A DNA stretch of 64,000 bases from Paenibacillus profundus (GCF_021369635.1 NZ_JAJNBZ010000004.1:124001-188000); one strand, 5' to 3'; positions 8,170 through 21,398 are shown, numbered from the stretch's first letter. Translations and numbers: made by a program. The notes: generated by a model from the letters alone, not told the origin.

Positions 8170-8213
8170 ACAGGCCGTGTATGCCTTGAACAGGCATGCG
8201 CGGCCTGTTTTTG
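8170..8213 (+). terminator. Terminator after glyA
   Basis: ACAGGCC (8170-8176) with inner GTGTATGCC pairs with GGCATGCGC and GGCCTGT (8202-8208), followed by TTTTTG. It ends the rpiB-ywlG-glyA unit. Confidence 0.85.
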
Positions 8214-8425
8214 TTTGTGCTGCAGATGGCTAAGCATTAAGGACATCAGTAGTGGGAGATGGGTCAATGTACCTGTGTGAATGTAGTGATGCACTACCTT
8301 TTTCCCATGGCATATTCGCTTGCATGTATAACCAATCCAAGGAATGTTTACTAATAGTACAGTGACTCTTTCTTTTCCAAGTTCAGGGAAGCGGGAAAAA
8401 GGCTGACAAAAGTGATGGGGAACAC

Positions 8426-8455
8426 TGTGCAGTGACGGGATACAAATGTTATAAT
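8426..8455 (+). promoter_or_regulatory. Candidate promoter of upp
   Basis: TATAAT at 8450-8455 lies 67 bases before the upp start. The -35 region (near TGTGCA, 8426-8431) is poor. The rest of the glyA-upp gap (8214-8425) shows nothing else I can name. No PyrR-binding RNA loop is evident. Confidence 0.45.
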
Positions 8456-8521
8456 AGAGCCTGTTTAGCGTAAACTGATAACTTGAAGGCAACGAGAGTA
8501 AAAAGCGGAGGGACATGTTAT

Positions 8522-9151
8522 ATGGGCAAATTGGTCATTTGCGATCATCCTTTGATTCAACACAAAGTGACATTAATTCGTGACAAGAGCACGAATACGA
8601 AAGATTTCCGGGAACTGGTGGACGAAGTGGCAACCTTGATGGCGTATGAGATTACGCGCGAGCTGCCGCTGCAGACCGTCACGGTGGAGACGCCGGTAGC
8701 GGAGACAGAAAGCAAAATCATTGCAGGGCGGATGCTCGGTATCATCCCGATTCTTCGTGCGGGGTTAGGCATGGTGGAAGGCATCGTCAAGCTGATTCCC
8801 GGCGCCAAAATTGGACATGTCGGTTTGTTCCGCGACCCGGAAACCTTGAAACCAGTAGAATACTATACCAAGCTGCCTAAGGATGTTCACGAGCGCGCGC
8901 TTATCGTCATTGATCCGATGCTCGCAACAGGCGGCTCGGCCATTGCTGCAATCGATGTGCTGAAGAAACGCGATTGCACACAGATTAAGTTAGCATGCCT
9001 AATCGCCGCGCCAGAAGGTGTCAAGGCAGTGCAGGAGGCGCATCCGGATGTGGATATTTACCTTGCCGCATTGGACGAGCGTCTGGATGATCACGGTTAT
9101 ATCGTGCCTGGATTGGGCGACGCAGGGGATCGTCTGTTCGGCACGAAATAA
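8522..9151 (+). CDS. upp: Uracil phosphoribosyltransferase
   Basis: Upp salvages uracil with PRPP to give UMP. The 209-residue product matches the Bacillus length and has [18 protein letters not shown] at the N-terminus, [16 protein letters not shown], and the PRPP-binding loop [12 protein letters not shown]. The C-terminal [18 protein letters not shown] binds uracil in this family. ATG 8522 has GGAGGGA at 8508-8514; the longer frame beginning at 8483 lacks an SD. It follows glyA as in B. subtilis. wecB starts 30 bases downstream, and the two are probably cotranscribed. Confidence 0.96.
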   Translation: MGKLVICDHPLIQHKVTLIRDKSTNTKDFRELVDEVATLMAYEITRELPLQTVTVETPVAETESKIIAGRMLGIIPILRAGLGMVEGIVKLIPGAKIGHVGLFRDPETLKPVEYYTKLPKDVHERALIVIDPMLATGGSAIAAIDVLKKRDCTQIKLACLIAAPEGVKAVQEAHPDVDIYLAALDERLDDHGYIVPGLGDAGDRLFGTK

Positions 9152-9181
9152 CAATACGTTTAGACTACGGAGGATTAGAAG

Positions 9182-10336
9182 ATGTCCAAAGTGAAAGTAA
9201 TGACGGTGTTCGGTGTACGTCCAGAAGCGATTAAGATGGCGCCGCTCATCCTGGAATTGCAGAAACATCCGGAACAAATCGAGTCCATCGTGTGCGTCAC
9301 GGGCCAACATCGTCAGATGTTGGACCAGGTGCTCGATGTATTCAGCATCAAGCCTGATTACGACTTGAACATCATGCAGGCGAGCCAGACGCTGAATGAC
9401 ATTTCGATTCGGGTGCTGCAAGGATTAGAGCCGGTGCTGCAGGAGGCGAAGCCGGATATCGTGCTTGTGCACGGAGATACGCTTACAACCTTCTTGGCTA
9501 GTTATGCGGCATTTTTGCAGCAGATCCAAGTTGGACATGTCGAGGCCGGATTGCGCACATGGAATAAATTGTCGCCTTATCCGGAAGAAATGAACCGGCA
9601 ATTGACCGGAGTATTGGCAGACCTGCATTTCGCGCCTACCGATTGGTCGGCAAATAACTTGAGACACGAAAACAAGAAAGATTCATCGATATTTGTCACA
9701 GGCAACACGGTAACAGATGTGTTTCAATATACAGTACGATCCGATTACACGCATGAAGTGCTCGATTGGGCACAGGGCAAGCGGCTCGTGCTGATGACGG
9801 CTCACCGCCGTGAATCGCAGGGAGAACCGCACCGCAATATATTCCGCGCCGTGCGCCGCATAGCGGACGAGTTCGAGGATATCGCCATCGTGTATCCGGT
9901 CCATCTTAGTCCGGCAGTTCGTGAACCGGCCTATGAGATGTTGGGGGATCACCCGCGCATTAAGCTGATTGACCCGTTTGATGTGGTGGACTTTCATAAT
10001 TTTTATCCTCATACGCATCTCATACTTACCGATTCGGGCGGTCTCCAGGAGGAAGCACCGTCATTTGGCATACCGGTGATCGTCCTTCGCGAAACTACCG
10101 AACGACCGGAAGGCATCGATGCAGGCACATTGGAACTGGTCGGTACGGAAGAGGAGATGGTGTACGAGCGTACAAAGGCATTGCTGTCGGATGAATCAAC
10201 TTATGCAAGGATGAGCAAAGCCGCCAATCCTTACGGGGATGGCAAAGCATCCCAACGAATTGTCAGTGCGATTCTTCACAATTTTGGCATGCAGGCGGAG
10301 CGTCCGAAAAACTTTCACACAACGTTCACAAATTGA
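9182..10336 (+). CDS. wecB: UDP-N-acetylglucosamine 2-epimerase (non-hydrolysing)
   Basis: This cytosolic enzyme interconverts UDP-GlcNAc and UDP-ManNAc and is called MnaA in Bacillus. Family signatures are FGVRPEAIKMAPLI at the N-terminus, VHGDTLTT, HVEAGLRT, the HRRE block and TDSGGLQEEAP with the UDP-binding Ser-Gly-Gly. The 384-residue length is typical. UDP-ManNAc is the substrate of TagA, encoded at 50594, and ManNAc is the sugar pyruvylated in SLH-binding wall polymers. The gene therefore probably serves the S-layer anchoring pathway. In B. subtilis mnaA is elsewhere, so its place between upp and atp is a local rearrangement. Confidence 0.94.
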   Translation: MSKVKVMTVFGVRPEAIKMAPLILELQKHPEQIESIVCVTGQHRQMLDQVLDVFSIKPDYDLNIMQASQTLNDISIRVLQGLEPVLQEAKPDIVLVHGDTLTTFLASYAAFLQQIQVGHVEAGLRTWNKLSPYPEEMNRQLTGVLADLHFAPTDWSANNLRHENKKDSSIFVTGNTVTDVFQYTVRSDYTHEVLDWAQGKRLVLMTAHRRESQGEPHRNIFRAVRRIADEFEDIAIVYPVHLSPAVREPAYEMLGDHPRIKLIDPFDVVDFHNFYPHTHLILTDSGGLQEEAPSFGIPVIVLRETTERPEGIDAGTLELVGTEEEMVYERTKALLSDESTYARMSKAANPYGDGKASQRIVSAILHNFGMQAERPKNFHTTFTN

Positions 10337-10463
10337 TTCAGTGCTGTCTTCTAGAGCATAACGTTCCAGCATACAGTGACACTGTACGGTTTACGCGGTT
10401 TTTTGCAGCTTGGAAAACGAAAATACATCGTTTTCATCCTTATAAATACAGGGTTTTTATGAA

Positions 10464-10493
10464 TTGACAAAATCTCGTATTGTTAAGTAAAAT
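10464..10493 (+). promoter_or_regulatory. Promoter of the ATP synthase operon
   Basis: TTGACA (10464-10469) and TAAAAT (10488-10493), 18 bases apart, form a good sigma-A promoter ending 18 bases before the first atp gene. The 5' leader is therefore very short, and the first gene has only a weak SD. Confidence 0.75.
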
Positions 10494-10511
10494 GAATGGG
10501 AATTATAGCCT

Positions 10512-10745
10512 ATGAAGACCACTAAACGCAATGATAACCTGTGGCTGGTCGCTCTCAGTATTGGTGGAGCCGGCGTTATGCTTGCCATATATATTCTCAT
10601 TGGATTTTTCGTGGGGAAGTGGTTAGCTCATGCATTGGACGGACCTAAGCTTTGGCTTGCCGTAGGTGCGATATCCGGGATGTGTCTCGGTATCGCGAAC
10701 ATCGTCTACTTTGTTAGAAAGTTCATGGGGGAACAAGATGAATGA
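10512..10745 (+). CDS. AtpZ/AtpI-family small membrane protein
   Basis: This 77-residue protein has two hydrophobic helices (about 13-35 and 44-66) with the family pattern GGAGVMLAIYILIGFFVGKWLA. Members precede bacterial F1Fo operons and are linked to ion supply or assembly of the rotor ring, but the role is not settled. There is only a weak SD (GGGA) before ATG 10512. Its stop codon overlaps the next gene by eight bases (ATG 10738, TGA 10743), indicating translational coupling with subunit I. Confidence 0.8.
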   Translation: MKTTKRNDNLWLVALSIGGAGVMLAIYILIGFFVGKWLAHALDGPKLWLAVGAISGMCLGIANIVYFVRKFMGEQDE

Positions 10746-11121
10746 TATGACTTCCATTGTCAATGCCGTTACCAGAGTGACGTTCATCCTGTTGTCGGTG
10801 TTCCTTCTCGTATGGGCTTTTGCACCGGAATACCGGCCAATAGCTGCAGGCTTGACGCTGGGCACGGCTATAGGCTTGATCAACGTTCGATATTTGTCGA
10901 TGAAGGTCCGGCAACTTGTCGACCTTGCCGTAAGCGCGGAGAGGAAGCGGTACAATTTTGGAATGGTTACGAGAATGTGTATTGCATTCTTGGCCGTCAT
11001 GATCGCAGCGAAATTGGGTCATGTGAAAATATCGCTACCGTCAACCATAGTCGGATTGTTCATCGCGCAGCTATTGACCATTCCTGTGAGTATCTTTTTT
11101 GGAATAAGACAAAATAAGTAA
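10738..11121 (+). CDS. atpI: ATP synthase subunit I
   Basis: AtpI is a membrane assembly factor that helps form the c-ring of F1Fo ATP synthase and is not part of the final enzyme. This 127-residue product has four hydrophobic segments and family features such as GLTLGTAIGLINVRYLSMKVRQL. The start is ATG 10738 (MNDMTSIVNAVTRV), preceded by GGGGGAACAAG. The longer frame from 10666 would overlap the previous gene heavily. It lies 30 bases before atpB, in the usual atpIBEFHAGDC order. Confidence 0.88.
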   Translation: MNDMTSIVNAVTRVTFILLSVFLLVWAFAPEYRPIAAGLTLGTAIGLINVRYLSMKVRQLVDLAVSAERKRYNFGMVTRMCIAFLAVMIAAKLGHVKISLPSTIVGLFIAQLLTIPVSIFFGIRQNK

Positions 11122-11151
11122 CTTTATTTTGGAAAGGGGTGAACACATTAC

Positions 11152-12247
<1,096 letters not shown>

Positions 12248-12343
12248 TGATGATTATAAACACGGTTTGGCGGGGAAGGCCGATGCCATCCGCGCCTTCG
12301 TTTTGTTAATCCACTTCATGCTTAACGGAAAGGAGTGACTGTA

Positions 12344-12829
12344 GTGAGCTTAGTTTGGGAAAATATGGTTTTTTCAATTATTGCTTTTTTAATTCTCTAT
12401 CTATTACTGAGAAAATATGCTTTTGGGCCTCTGTTCGACGTCATGGAAAAACGCCGGGCATTGGTGCAGCAGCAAATGGATGAAGCGGCTAACAGCCGTA
12501 CGCAAGCACAAACGTTTGTGGAAGAACAGAAGCAAGCTCTTGCTACAGCGCGCAAGGAAGCGTACGACATTATCGAGCAAGCGAGACAGACCAGCGCGCG
12601 ACAAGCAGACGATATACTTTCTGGCGCGAAAGAAGAATCGGTTCGCTTGAAAGAAGAAGCGGCCCGTGATATCGAGAGCGAGAAGAACAAGGCGGTGGCT
12701 GCGCTTCGCAACGAAGTAAGCAGCATGTCCGTTGCGATTGCTTCCAAAATCTTGGAGAAACAAGTGGATGAGAAGGAGCAAGAGCAATTGGTTGGCCAAT
12801 ACCTGAAAGAGGTAGGGGACAAACAATGA
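12344..12829 (+). CDS. atpF: F1Fo ATP synthase subunit b
   Basis: Subunit b is the peripheral stalk. It has one N-terminal membrane helix (about residues 5-24) and a long Ala/Glu/Lys-rich coiled coil reaching to F1. The 161-residue product starts at GTG 12344. The other GTG at 12335 overlaps the SD AAGGAG (12330-12335), so it cannot be the start. The MEKRRALVQQQMDEA region is typical. The stop overlaps the atpH start by four bases (ATGA), which couples their translation. Confidence 0.94.
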   Translation: MSLVWENMVFSIIAFLILYLLLRKYAFGPLFDVMEKRRALVQQQMDEAANSRTQAQTFVEEQKQALATARKEAYDIIEQARQTSARQADDILSGAKEESVRLKEEAARDIESEKNKAVAALRNEVSSMSVAIASKILEKQVDEKEQEQLVGQYLKEVGDKQ

Positions 12830-13374
12830 GCCAAGAAATCGGAGTTGCAAAGCGTTACGCCAGAGCGCTGTTCGAGCTTGCCGAGGAGCGCAAGACTGTC
12901 TCGGAAACCGAACAGCAACTGAAAGATGTGGCGACAGTGGTATCCGACAACGAGAAGCTGTATATCTTGTTGACATCGCCAAATGTTGTGTTGGCAGACA
13001 AAATCGGGGTGCTGGACATTGCGCTCAAAGATCAAGTCTCCGACATTGTATACAATACGCTGCAGCTGCTTATCGAGCGCGGCCGCATCAGTATTTTGCA
13101 TGAGGTGGTCAACAGTTATATTCGCATTGCGGGTGAAGCGATCGGGCTGTTGGATGCTTATGTGACGACGGCTTATCCGTTGAATGATGCGGAGAAGCAA
13201 GCGGTTGCCGCAGAGTTCGGTCACAAGCTGGGCAAGACCATCCGCATTCATAACGTGGTCGATGCATCCATCATTGGCGGCATGCTCGTCCGCATTGGGG
13301 ATCGTCTGTATGATGGCAGCTTGTCCGGCAAGTTGGATCGCATGAACAAAACATTGAAATCTCAAGCACGGTAG
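12826..13374 (+). CDS. atpH: F1Fo ATP synthase subunit delta
   Basis: Delta caps the F1 hexamer and joins it to the b stalk. The 182-residue sequence has the N-terminal VAKRYARALFELA motif of OSCP/delta and the C-terminal IIGGMLVRIGDRLYDGSLSGKLDRM block. It overlaps atpF by four bases and ends 37 bases before atpA. Length and order are typical of the operon. Confidence 0.95.
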   Translation: MSQEIGVAKRYARALFELAEERKTVSETEQQLKDVATVVSDNEKLYILLTSPNVVLADKIGVLDIALKDQVSDIVYNTLQLLIERGRISILHEVVNSYIRIAGEAIGLLDAYVTTAYPLNDAEKQAVAAEFGHKLGKTIRIHNVVDASIIGGMLVRIGDRLYDGSLSGKLDRMNKTLKSQAR

Positions 13375-13405
13375 TTTTCATATATAGCACGGTAGAATGG
13401 GGTGA

Positions 13406-14926
<1,521 letters not shown>

Positions 14927-15030
14927 TATACAGAATTATATGCAGCCGGGCCGCGCTGCGGCGCCCCGGCATGCATGCTGAAGAAGTCCGCTTTGCCCCG
15001 CGCAAAGTGCCAAAGGCAGGTGAAACGTAA

Positions 15031-15891
15031 GTGGCTATAGGAATGCTTGATATTAAACGCCAGATTAAGAGTGTACAGAGCACGAAGCAAATCACGAAGG
15101 CGATGGAGATGGTTGCTGCAGCGAAGCTGCGCCGCGCACAGGAGAAAGCGCAAGCAGCTCGTCCTTATGCGGAAAAGCTTAAAGAAGTAGTGTCCAGCAT
15201 TGCGGCAGGCACCCAAGGCATTCAGCATCCGATGCTCGAGAAGCGTCCGGTCAAGAAGACGGGATACCTTGTCATCACTTCAGACCGGGGATTAAAGGGC
15301 GGTTATAATGCCAACGTACTCCGCAAAGTGTCACAAACGATCAAGGAACGCCATCAGTCCAATGATGAGTTTGCGCTATTTGTCATCGGACGCAAAGGGC
15401 GGGATTATTTCCGCCGCAGAGGGATGCCGATTGTGGAAGACGTGACGGAATTGCCGGACTCGCCAACGTTTGCCGACATTAAGTCGATTGCATACAAGGC
15501 GGTTAAGTTTTTTGAGGAAGAGCAGTACGATGAATTGAACTTGTTCTACAATCAATTCATTAACGCGATCACACAAACGCCGGTTGAGAAGCGCCTTTTG
15601 CCGCTAGATGATAACACATTCAGCGGAGGAACAGCTTCTTACGAGTATGAACCATCTCCGGAGAGCGTGTTGGAGCAGCTATTGCCGAAATATGCGGAAA
15701 CGATCATTTACAGCGCACTGCTGGATGCGAAAGCAAGTGAATTCGGTGCGCAAATGACGGCAATGGGCAGTGCGACGAAAAATGCGACGAAGATGATTAA
15801 TTCGCTGACATTGACATACAACCGTGCGCGCCAAGCGGCGATTACGCAAGAGATTTCGGAGATTGTAGCTGGAGCGAACGCTCAAGCATAA
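15031..15891 (+). CDS. atpG: F1Fo ATP synthase subunit gamma
   Basis: Gamma is the central rotating shaft that couples c-ring rotation to catalysis. The 286-residue product has the coiled-coil N-terminus [31 protein letters not shown], the segment [13 protein letters not shown], and the C-terminal [19 protein letters not shown]. It starts at GTG 15031 with the SD-like AGGTGA 13 bases upstream. The 104-base gap after atpA holds no other gene. Confidence 0.96.
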   Translation: MAIGMLDIKRQIKSVQSTKQITKAMEMVAAAKLRRAQEKAQAARPYAEKLKEVVSSIAAGTQGIQHPMLEKRPVKKTGYLVITSDRGLKGGYNANVLRKVSQTIKERHQSNDEFALFVIGRKGRDYFRRRGMPIVEDVTELPDSPTFADIKSIAYKAVKFFEEEQYDELNLFYNQFINAITQTPVEKRLLPLDDNTFSGGTASYEYEPSPESVLEQLLPKYAETIIYSALLDAKASEFGAQMTAMGSATKNATKMINSLTLTYNRARQAAITQEISEIVAGANAQA

Positions 15892-17334
<1,443 letters not shown>

Positions 17335-17400
17335 GCGGCTTGACGTGAAACGGGCTGCCTAAGCCAATGCGGCAGGCAGAACGGAAGGAGGAAACCGCAG

Positions 17401-17817
17401 TTGAGCACCTATTTGTTGGAAATTGTTACACCGGAGCGCAAAGTGTTCGAACAGCAGGTGGACATGATTAGCGTCAAGGGCGTCGAAGGTGAGCTAGGTA
17501 TTTTGGCGAACCATATTCCTTTGGTCACTCCGCTTCAAATTGGTCCGATGAAGATCAAAGAAGGCGGCAGAGAGCATTGGATTGCGGTTCACGGTGGATT
17601 TGTCGAAGTGCGCAAAGACAAAGTCGTCGTGCTTGCGGAAAGCGCTGAATTACCGGATGATATCGACGTTGAACGCGCGAAAGCAGCGAAAGCCCGGGCG
17701 GAGCAGCGCCTGGCGATAGCTCAACGGAGCAAGCAAGATTCCGTCGATTTCCGTCGTGCGGAATTATCGCTCCATCGTGCCGTGACGCGGATTAAAGTAT
17801 CGCAAAGACAATGGTAA
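17401..17817 (+). CDS. atpC: F1Fo ATP synthase subunit epsilon
   Basis: Epsilon links gamma to the c-ring and can inhibit ATP hydrolysis through its C-terminal helices. The 138-residue product has the N-terminal beta-sandwich (LLEIVTPERKVFEQQVDMISVKG, then EGELGILANHIPLVTPL) and a helical C-terminal tail. It starts at TTG 17401 after a strong AAGGAGG. It is the last gene of the operon and is followed by an intrinsic terminator. Confidence 0.95.
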   Translation: MSTYLLEIVTPERKVFEQQVDMISVKGVEGELGILANHIPLVTPLQIGPMKIKEGGREHWIAVHGGFVEVRKDKVVVLAESAELPDDIDVERAKAAKARAEQRLAIAQRSKQDSVDFRRAELSLHRAVTRIKVSQRQW

Positions 17818-17835
17818 AATGCCTTTGGCATTAAT

Positions 17836-17888
17836 AAGGGATTGTCCCCGCAAGCAGAAGCTCTGCTGCGGGTACAGTCCCTTTTTTG
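17836..17888 (+). terminator. Terminator of the atp operon
   Basis: AAGGGA(C/T)TGT-type arms (17836-17844 and about 17873-17882), with inner CCCGCA/TGCGGG and GCAGA/TCTGC pairs, form a long stem followed by TTTTTTG. Confidence 0.9.
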
Positions 17889-17931
17889 TTAAGCATGGAA
17901 TCATTCTGAACATGGATTAACACGTAGCGCA

Positions 17932-17976
17932 AAGAACCGGGTGAGTCATGTCGTGTACGGAGCCCACCCGGTTCTT
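17932..17976 (-). terminator. Terminator of the minus-strand SLH lipoprotein gene
   Basis: AAGAACCGGGTG (17932-17943) pairs perfectly with CACCCGGTTCTT (17965-17976). It lies 19 bases beyond the stop codon at 17995. The T run on the minus strand is short. Confidence 0.65.
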
Positions 17977-17994
17977 GTCTGTATGGTTACCCGT

Positions 17995-20055
17995 TTATCT
18001 TGTCTTGAGTTGGAGCGCATTGTGCAGCATGACGGCTGCTTCTGCACGCGTTGCCCGGTGGAGAGGCTTTAGCTTTCGGCCTTCATAGCCGCTGAGCACG
18101 CCGTAGGAAATGGCAGTGTATACATCTTGTTCGGCCCATCCGGACAGCAAATACGTATCTGTATACCGTTTGTACGGTTCAGCCAATGATCGCTTGGGCA
18201 AATGCGAAGCTTGGACTAGCATAACCGCCATCTGTTCGCGTGTAATCCAATCATTCGATCCATACGTATTCTCATCATAGCCTTGTACGATACCGTACGA
18301 TTGTGCCGTCGCGATAGCGTCCTTGGCCCAATGCTTGGCTGTATCTGAGTAGACGCGACCGGCACGCGGCTTCAGGTTGTATGCGCCAACGATCATTTGC
18401 GCGAATTCGGCTCGTGTTACCCGGCGATTCGGCCGGAACGTTCCATCCTCATAGCCGCTCATCGCGTGGTCGGCGATGAGCTGTGCGATCGTGCTCTCAG
18501 CCCAGTGTCCGCGAATGTCCCTTAGCGGTTCATTGGCGGCGATCGGAGGAGTGTACGGTCCGATTCCTACCCCTGGCAGTGCAGGGTTCGCTACATCTGC
18601 GATGAAGTAGCGTCGCCCGTACATATCGAATTGAGATACAGCGTTGAACTTGCCCTGCAAGAGCGGCTCGGTGAGTTGAATAGACTGATCTTCCCACGTG
18701 TAATCATTTTCCCACAACGGAATGACCAGCACCGCTTCTTCATCCTTGAGCTGTGCCTTGAAGCGATTCGGCTGAACAGCTACAGTCTTATTGCGCAGCT
18801 GAGCTGAGCCTGTCAGCACGTCCACGCTTCCGGTAACTGCATGAAGAATCGTACCCGGGATATCGCTGCTCTGGTAAAATCCTTCCCAATGCGCACCATT
18901 GCGGGTTCCGCCAGCAGGAAGCACGAGCAGTGGCTTCTTCGTATCTTCGTAGCCGCTGATGAACAGGCTCATGCGTTCCGACACCATTTGGTTCAGTCTA
19001 TTCGTCAGCTCCTTGGCCTCGCCTGCGATCTCTGTCGGCAACGACTGCCATTCAGCGGACTGGGACGACAAGAGCGTTCTTACGGGCTCGGTGCCGTTAT
19101 AGGCTGCTTCCCGCCAATCGATTCCGGCCTCATCCGCCAACAACGCTGCCCACAGTGTGACAGCACGGCTTTCTTCCTCAAGGAAGGTTAACGCGGACGG
19201 CTTCCATTGCGCAGCTTCCGCACGCAGGGAACGTCTCCATGACGCCACATCGCTGGCATCAGGATGAGCAGCTGCGTACAGAGCATAGTGACTGACATAC
19301 CCTGCCGTTCCTTCGCGGATCTCTTCGTTTATGCGTGCACGTGAATCGTCAGCGGCGTATTGATGATACGTATCCCACCAATATTTTGCTTCCTGCAGAC
19401 GATTCTTACGGTAAGTCTCATCCAATACGGCGCTGGTCAACCGATCGATAAGTGCTAACCGGTATTCGCGCGGCTTTTCACTCAGCGGGTATCGTGTTGC
19501 GCGTCGTTTGCCTTCGCGAGGGAAGCCCAACGTAAGCACCAGCTGCTCTGTAGCAAGCCGGAAGGCTCGTTCCGCTTCCGGTTCCGTGATGGGTCCTTGC
19601 AGGCGGCTATCCGCCTTCCGTACGATTACGGCATGGCTGCCTTGCCATGTTCGCACGCTCACTTGCCCGTAGTCGGGCAAGGGCAGAGCGGCTTGACGAT
19701 CGCTCCCCGCCAGCAGCCGGACGCTTTTCGCTTCGATGGCGTAGACCTGATCGCCATCCACGTAGAGGAGTACCACATTTGACCATGGAACATGCGGCCA
19801 GACGTTGTTCAGCTGCGGCCAGGCCGCGGCGCGAAGCGACTGCAGCAGATCAGGTACAGAAGCATCAGCAGCTTCGTTGACATGAAATCGCCGGGGTGCT
19901 TGTTCCTCGCCGGTGATTGATTCGGAATGCGGCTTCGGCTGCGGGGAAGACGTCGAGCACCCATTAAGTGTGGAAACGAAAGTGAGGAGGAGACAGGTAA
20001 CCCAGATTACCCACCGATTGAGCTTCCTTCTTCCGTTCGTGTTATGTGCATCCAA
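17995..20055 (-). CDS. SLH-domain lipoprotein of unknown function
   Basis: This is a 686-residue secreted protein. Residues 13-32 are a hydrophobic signal with lipobox-like LNGC, so Cys33 is the probable lipidated residue. Residues about 40-505 match no family I recognise; the segment contains EEIREGTAGYVSHY, which looks faintly like a metallopeptidase helix, but no zinc site is convincing. Three SLH domains end the protein (about 511-566, 567-628 and 629-686), with TRAE, TREQ and TRAE motifs. A protein held both by lipid and by SLH could bridge membrane and wall, but that is inference. It starts at TTG with AAAGGAG eight bases upstream. Confidence 0.8.
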   Translation of the reverse strand: MDAHNTNGRRKLNRWVIWVTCLLLTFVSTLNGCSTSSPQPKPHSESITGEEQAPRRFHVNEAADASVPDLLQSLRAAAWPQLNNVWPHVPWSNVVLLYVDGDQVYAIEAKSVRLLAGSDRQAALPLPDYGQVSVRTWQGSHAVIVRKADSRLQGPITEPEAERAFRLATEQLVLTLGFPREGKRRATRYPLSEKPREYRLALIDRLTSAVLDETYRKNRLQEAKYWWDTYHQYAADDSRARINEEIREGTAGYVSHYALYAAAHPDASDVASWRRSLRAEAAQWKPSALTFLEEESRAVTLWAALLADEAGIDWREAAYNGTEPVRTLLSSQSAEWQSLPTEIAGEAKELTNRLNQMVSERMSLFISGYEDTKKPLLVLPAGGTRNGAHWEGFYQSSDIPGTILHAVTGSVDVLTGSAQLRNKTVAVQPNRFKAQLKDEEAVLVIPLWENDYTWEDQSIQLTEPLLQGKFNAVSQFDMYGRRYFIADVANPALPGVGIGPYTPPIAANEPLRDIRGHWAESTIAQLIADHAMSGYEDGTFRPNRRVTRAEFAQMIVGAYNLKPRAGRVYSDTAKHWAKDAIATAQSYGIVQGYDENTYGSNDWITREQMAVMLVQASHLPKRSLAEPYKRYTDTYLLSGWAEQDVYTAISYGVLSGYEGRKLKPLHRATRAEAAVMLHNALQLKTR

Positions 20056-20180
20056 TTACGCCACTCCTTTGTCATAAATACATCCATTCAGCGCATCTAT
20101 TGCATTTAGTGTGAAGTAGAAACGAAAAACTTATGCGATCGGACAGAAGAGATGCTTACGGCGGGGGAGCAAACCTAGCA

Positions 20181-20325
20181 ATATATAAGTTGGACTAAAT
20201 TGTTTTTCGCAGTCGAAGTAAGCCCCATTGGAGAATATACAGTAAACTGTGCGGATTGGGCGGCTAAACGGCATATGGACTGTATTTACGTGTTGTTTTC
20301 ATTGCACAAAATCTAATGTAGATAG
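20181..20325. repeat. Diverged partial copy of the 1785-2116 MITE-like element
   Basis: The blocks ATATAAGTTGGACT, TCGAAGTAAG, CCCATTGGA, ATACAGTA, a GGCTAAAC(G/C)GCAT-type segment and ACTGTATTT occur in the same order as in the reverse complement of the first element's right half. Only one terminus is recognisable. Confidence 0.55.
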
Positions 20326-20358
20326 TAACATCGAACACAAACAATTATCGGCATATAG

Positions 20359-20403
20359 AAAAAACCGGGAGACAACGTAAGCGTACGCGTGCCTCTCCGG
20401 TTC
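20359..20403 (-). terminator. Terminator of the SDR gene
   Basis: On the minus strand AACCGGAGAGG pairs with the CTCCCGGTT arm and runs into TTTTTTCT. It lies about 95 bases after the SDR stop. Confidence 0.75.
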
Positions 20404-20498
20404 TAAACGGTCTCCATATGTTTTATTAAGGGAATTAAGAATTGATGGCCTTAAGAATTAATGGATTTAAAAGTTAACGACTTCAAAAATTAATAATA

Positions 20499-21152
20499 TC
20501 AAGGTTTAAGCACAACCTCAGCTTCGACCTTTTTCATATGCATTTGATAGAACGCATCCCCGATCGTTTGCGGATCAAACGGTGTATTCTGCTGAACGAA
20601 CCCGCATACCGTTAATGTGCCGGCATACAGTCCGTATCCTTTGAACTCCTCGTGCAGACTGAGCGCTAGACTGCGCAGCGCGGATTTGCCGATGCCGAGC
20701 GATGCCAATGACGCCGTCGGATGCAAAGCCTGTCCGCCACCGGTAAGCAGCAGGGAGCCCGTGCCGCGTGCTTTCATACCGGGAAGTACGCATTGAGCGG
20801 CCGTTAACGCCCCAATCACGTTCACTTTAAAGTCCTCGGTCACTTGTCCGGGCACCACTTCGGAAGGAAGTCCGGGTGTGTGAGCAGAAGCGTTGTACAC
20901 GAGCACATCAGGTGTGCCCCATTCTGTGTCCAAGTGTGCTAACGTTTCCCGTAGCGCCTGCTCGTCTCCCGTATGGGCAACCGAACCGGCGGCTTCTATA
21001 TTCATGTCGCGTAAAATATCCTGCATTTGCGAAAGCGTCTGTGCCTCGCGTGTAATAAGCATGGGACGGTATCCCCGTTGTCCGAACGACTTTGCAATGC
21101 CGAGTCCGATACCACATCCTGCGCCGACGATCCAAATCATCGGTTGTGTCAT
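20499..21152 (-). CDS. Atypical short-chain dehydrogenase/reductase family protein
   Basis: This is a 217-residue Rossmann-fold protein. The nucleotide loop is VGAGCGIGLG (residues 9-18) and the NNAG-type motif is YNASA (86-90), so dinucleotide binding is plausible. The catalytic YxxxK is degenerate: the lysine is Lys156 but position 152 is Leu, and the usual serine region reads LLLTGGGQ. It is therefore either a member of the GGG-type SDR subgroup with altered chemistry or non-catalytic. ATG 21152 is chosen because the Rossmann strand begins five residues later and AAGGGG lies upstream. A longer frame to 21284 runs into repeat sequence. No substrate can be inferred. Confidence 0.75.
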   Translation of the reverse strand: MTQPMIWIVGAGCGIGLGIAKSFGQRGYRPMLITREAQTLSQMQDILRDMNIEAAGSVAHTGDEQALRETLAHLDTEWGTPDVLVYNASAHTPGLPSEVVPGQVTEDFKVNVIGALTAAQCVLPGMKARGTGSLLLTGGGQALHPTASLASLGIGKSALRSLALSLHEEFKGYGLYAGTLTVCGFVQQNTPFDPQTIGDAFYQMHMKKVEAEVVLKP

Positions 21153-21187
21153 TTCATTCAACCCCTTGTTGTTAGTCCAATGTATAA

Positions 21188-21234
21188 GAGGTTGTTCAAA
21201 AGGTCCCCTTCTGTGAACTTTTTGAACACGCACT
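21188..21234 (+). repeat. Internally deleted copy of the GTTGTTCAAAAAGTC-type repeat
   Basis: The left end (GAGGTTGTTCAAAAGGTCC) is joined almost directly to the right end (CTTTTTGAACACGCACT), giving a 47-bp hairpin-forming remnant of the element seen in full at 38248-38464. Confidence 0.65.
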
Positions 21235-21398
21235 ATTAAGTATTGTAAACCGAAGAGACAGGTAAGTTCAAAATCATTTTTCACATTTCCGACAATTGGA
21301 TAAAGTCATCAACTATAACTGCTATGTCCGATGGATTCAATCGAACTTGATGCGCAGGAAGCCATTCGGGAGCGTGTTAAAATATTGAAAAATATTGC

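Larger units (their letters stand above)
20056..20498. other. Intergenic interval between the SLH lipoprotein and the SDR gene
   Basis: This interval contains the divergent repeat copy at 20181-20325, the minus-strand terminator at 20359-20403, and loose tandem copies of an AATTAAT-rich 18-base motif near 20430-20495. I see no gene. Confidence 0.6.
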
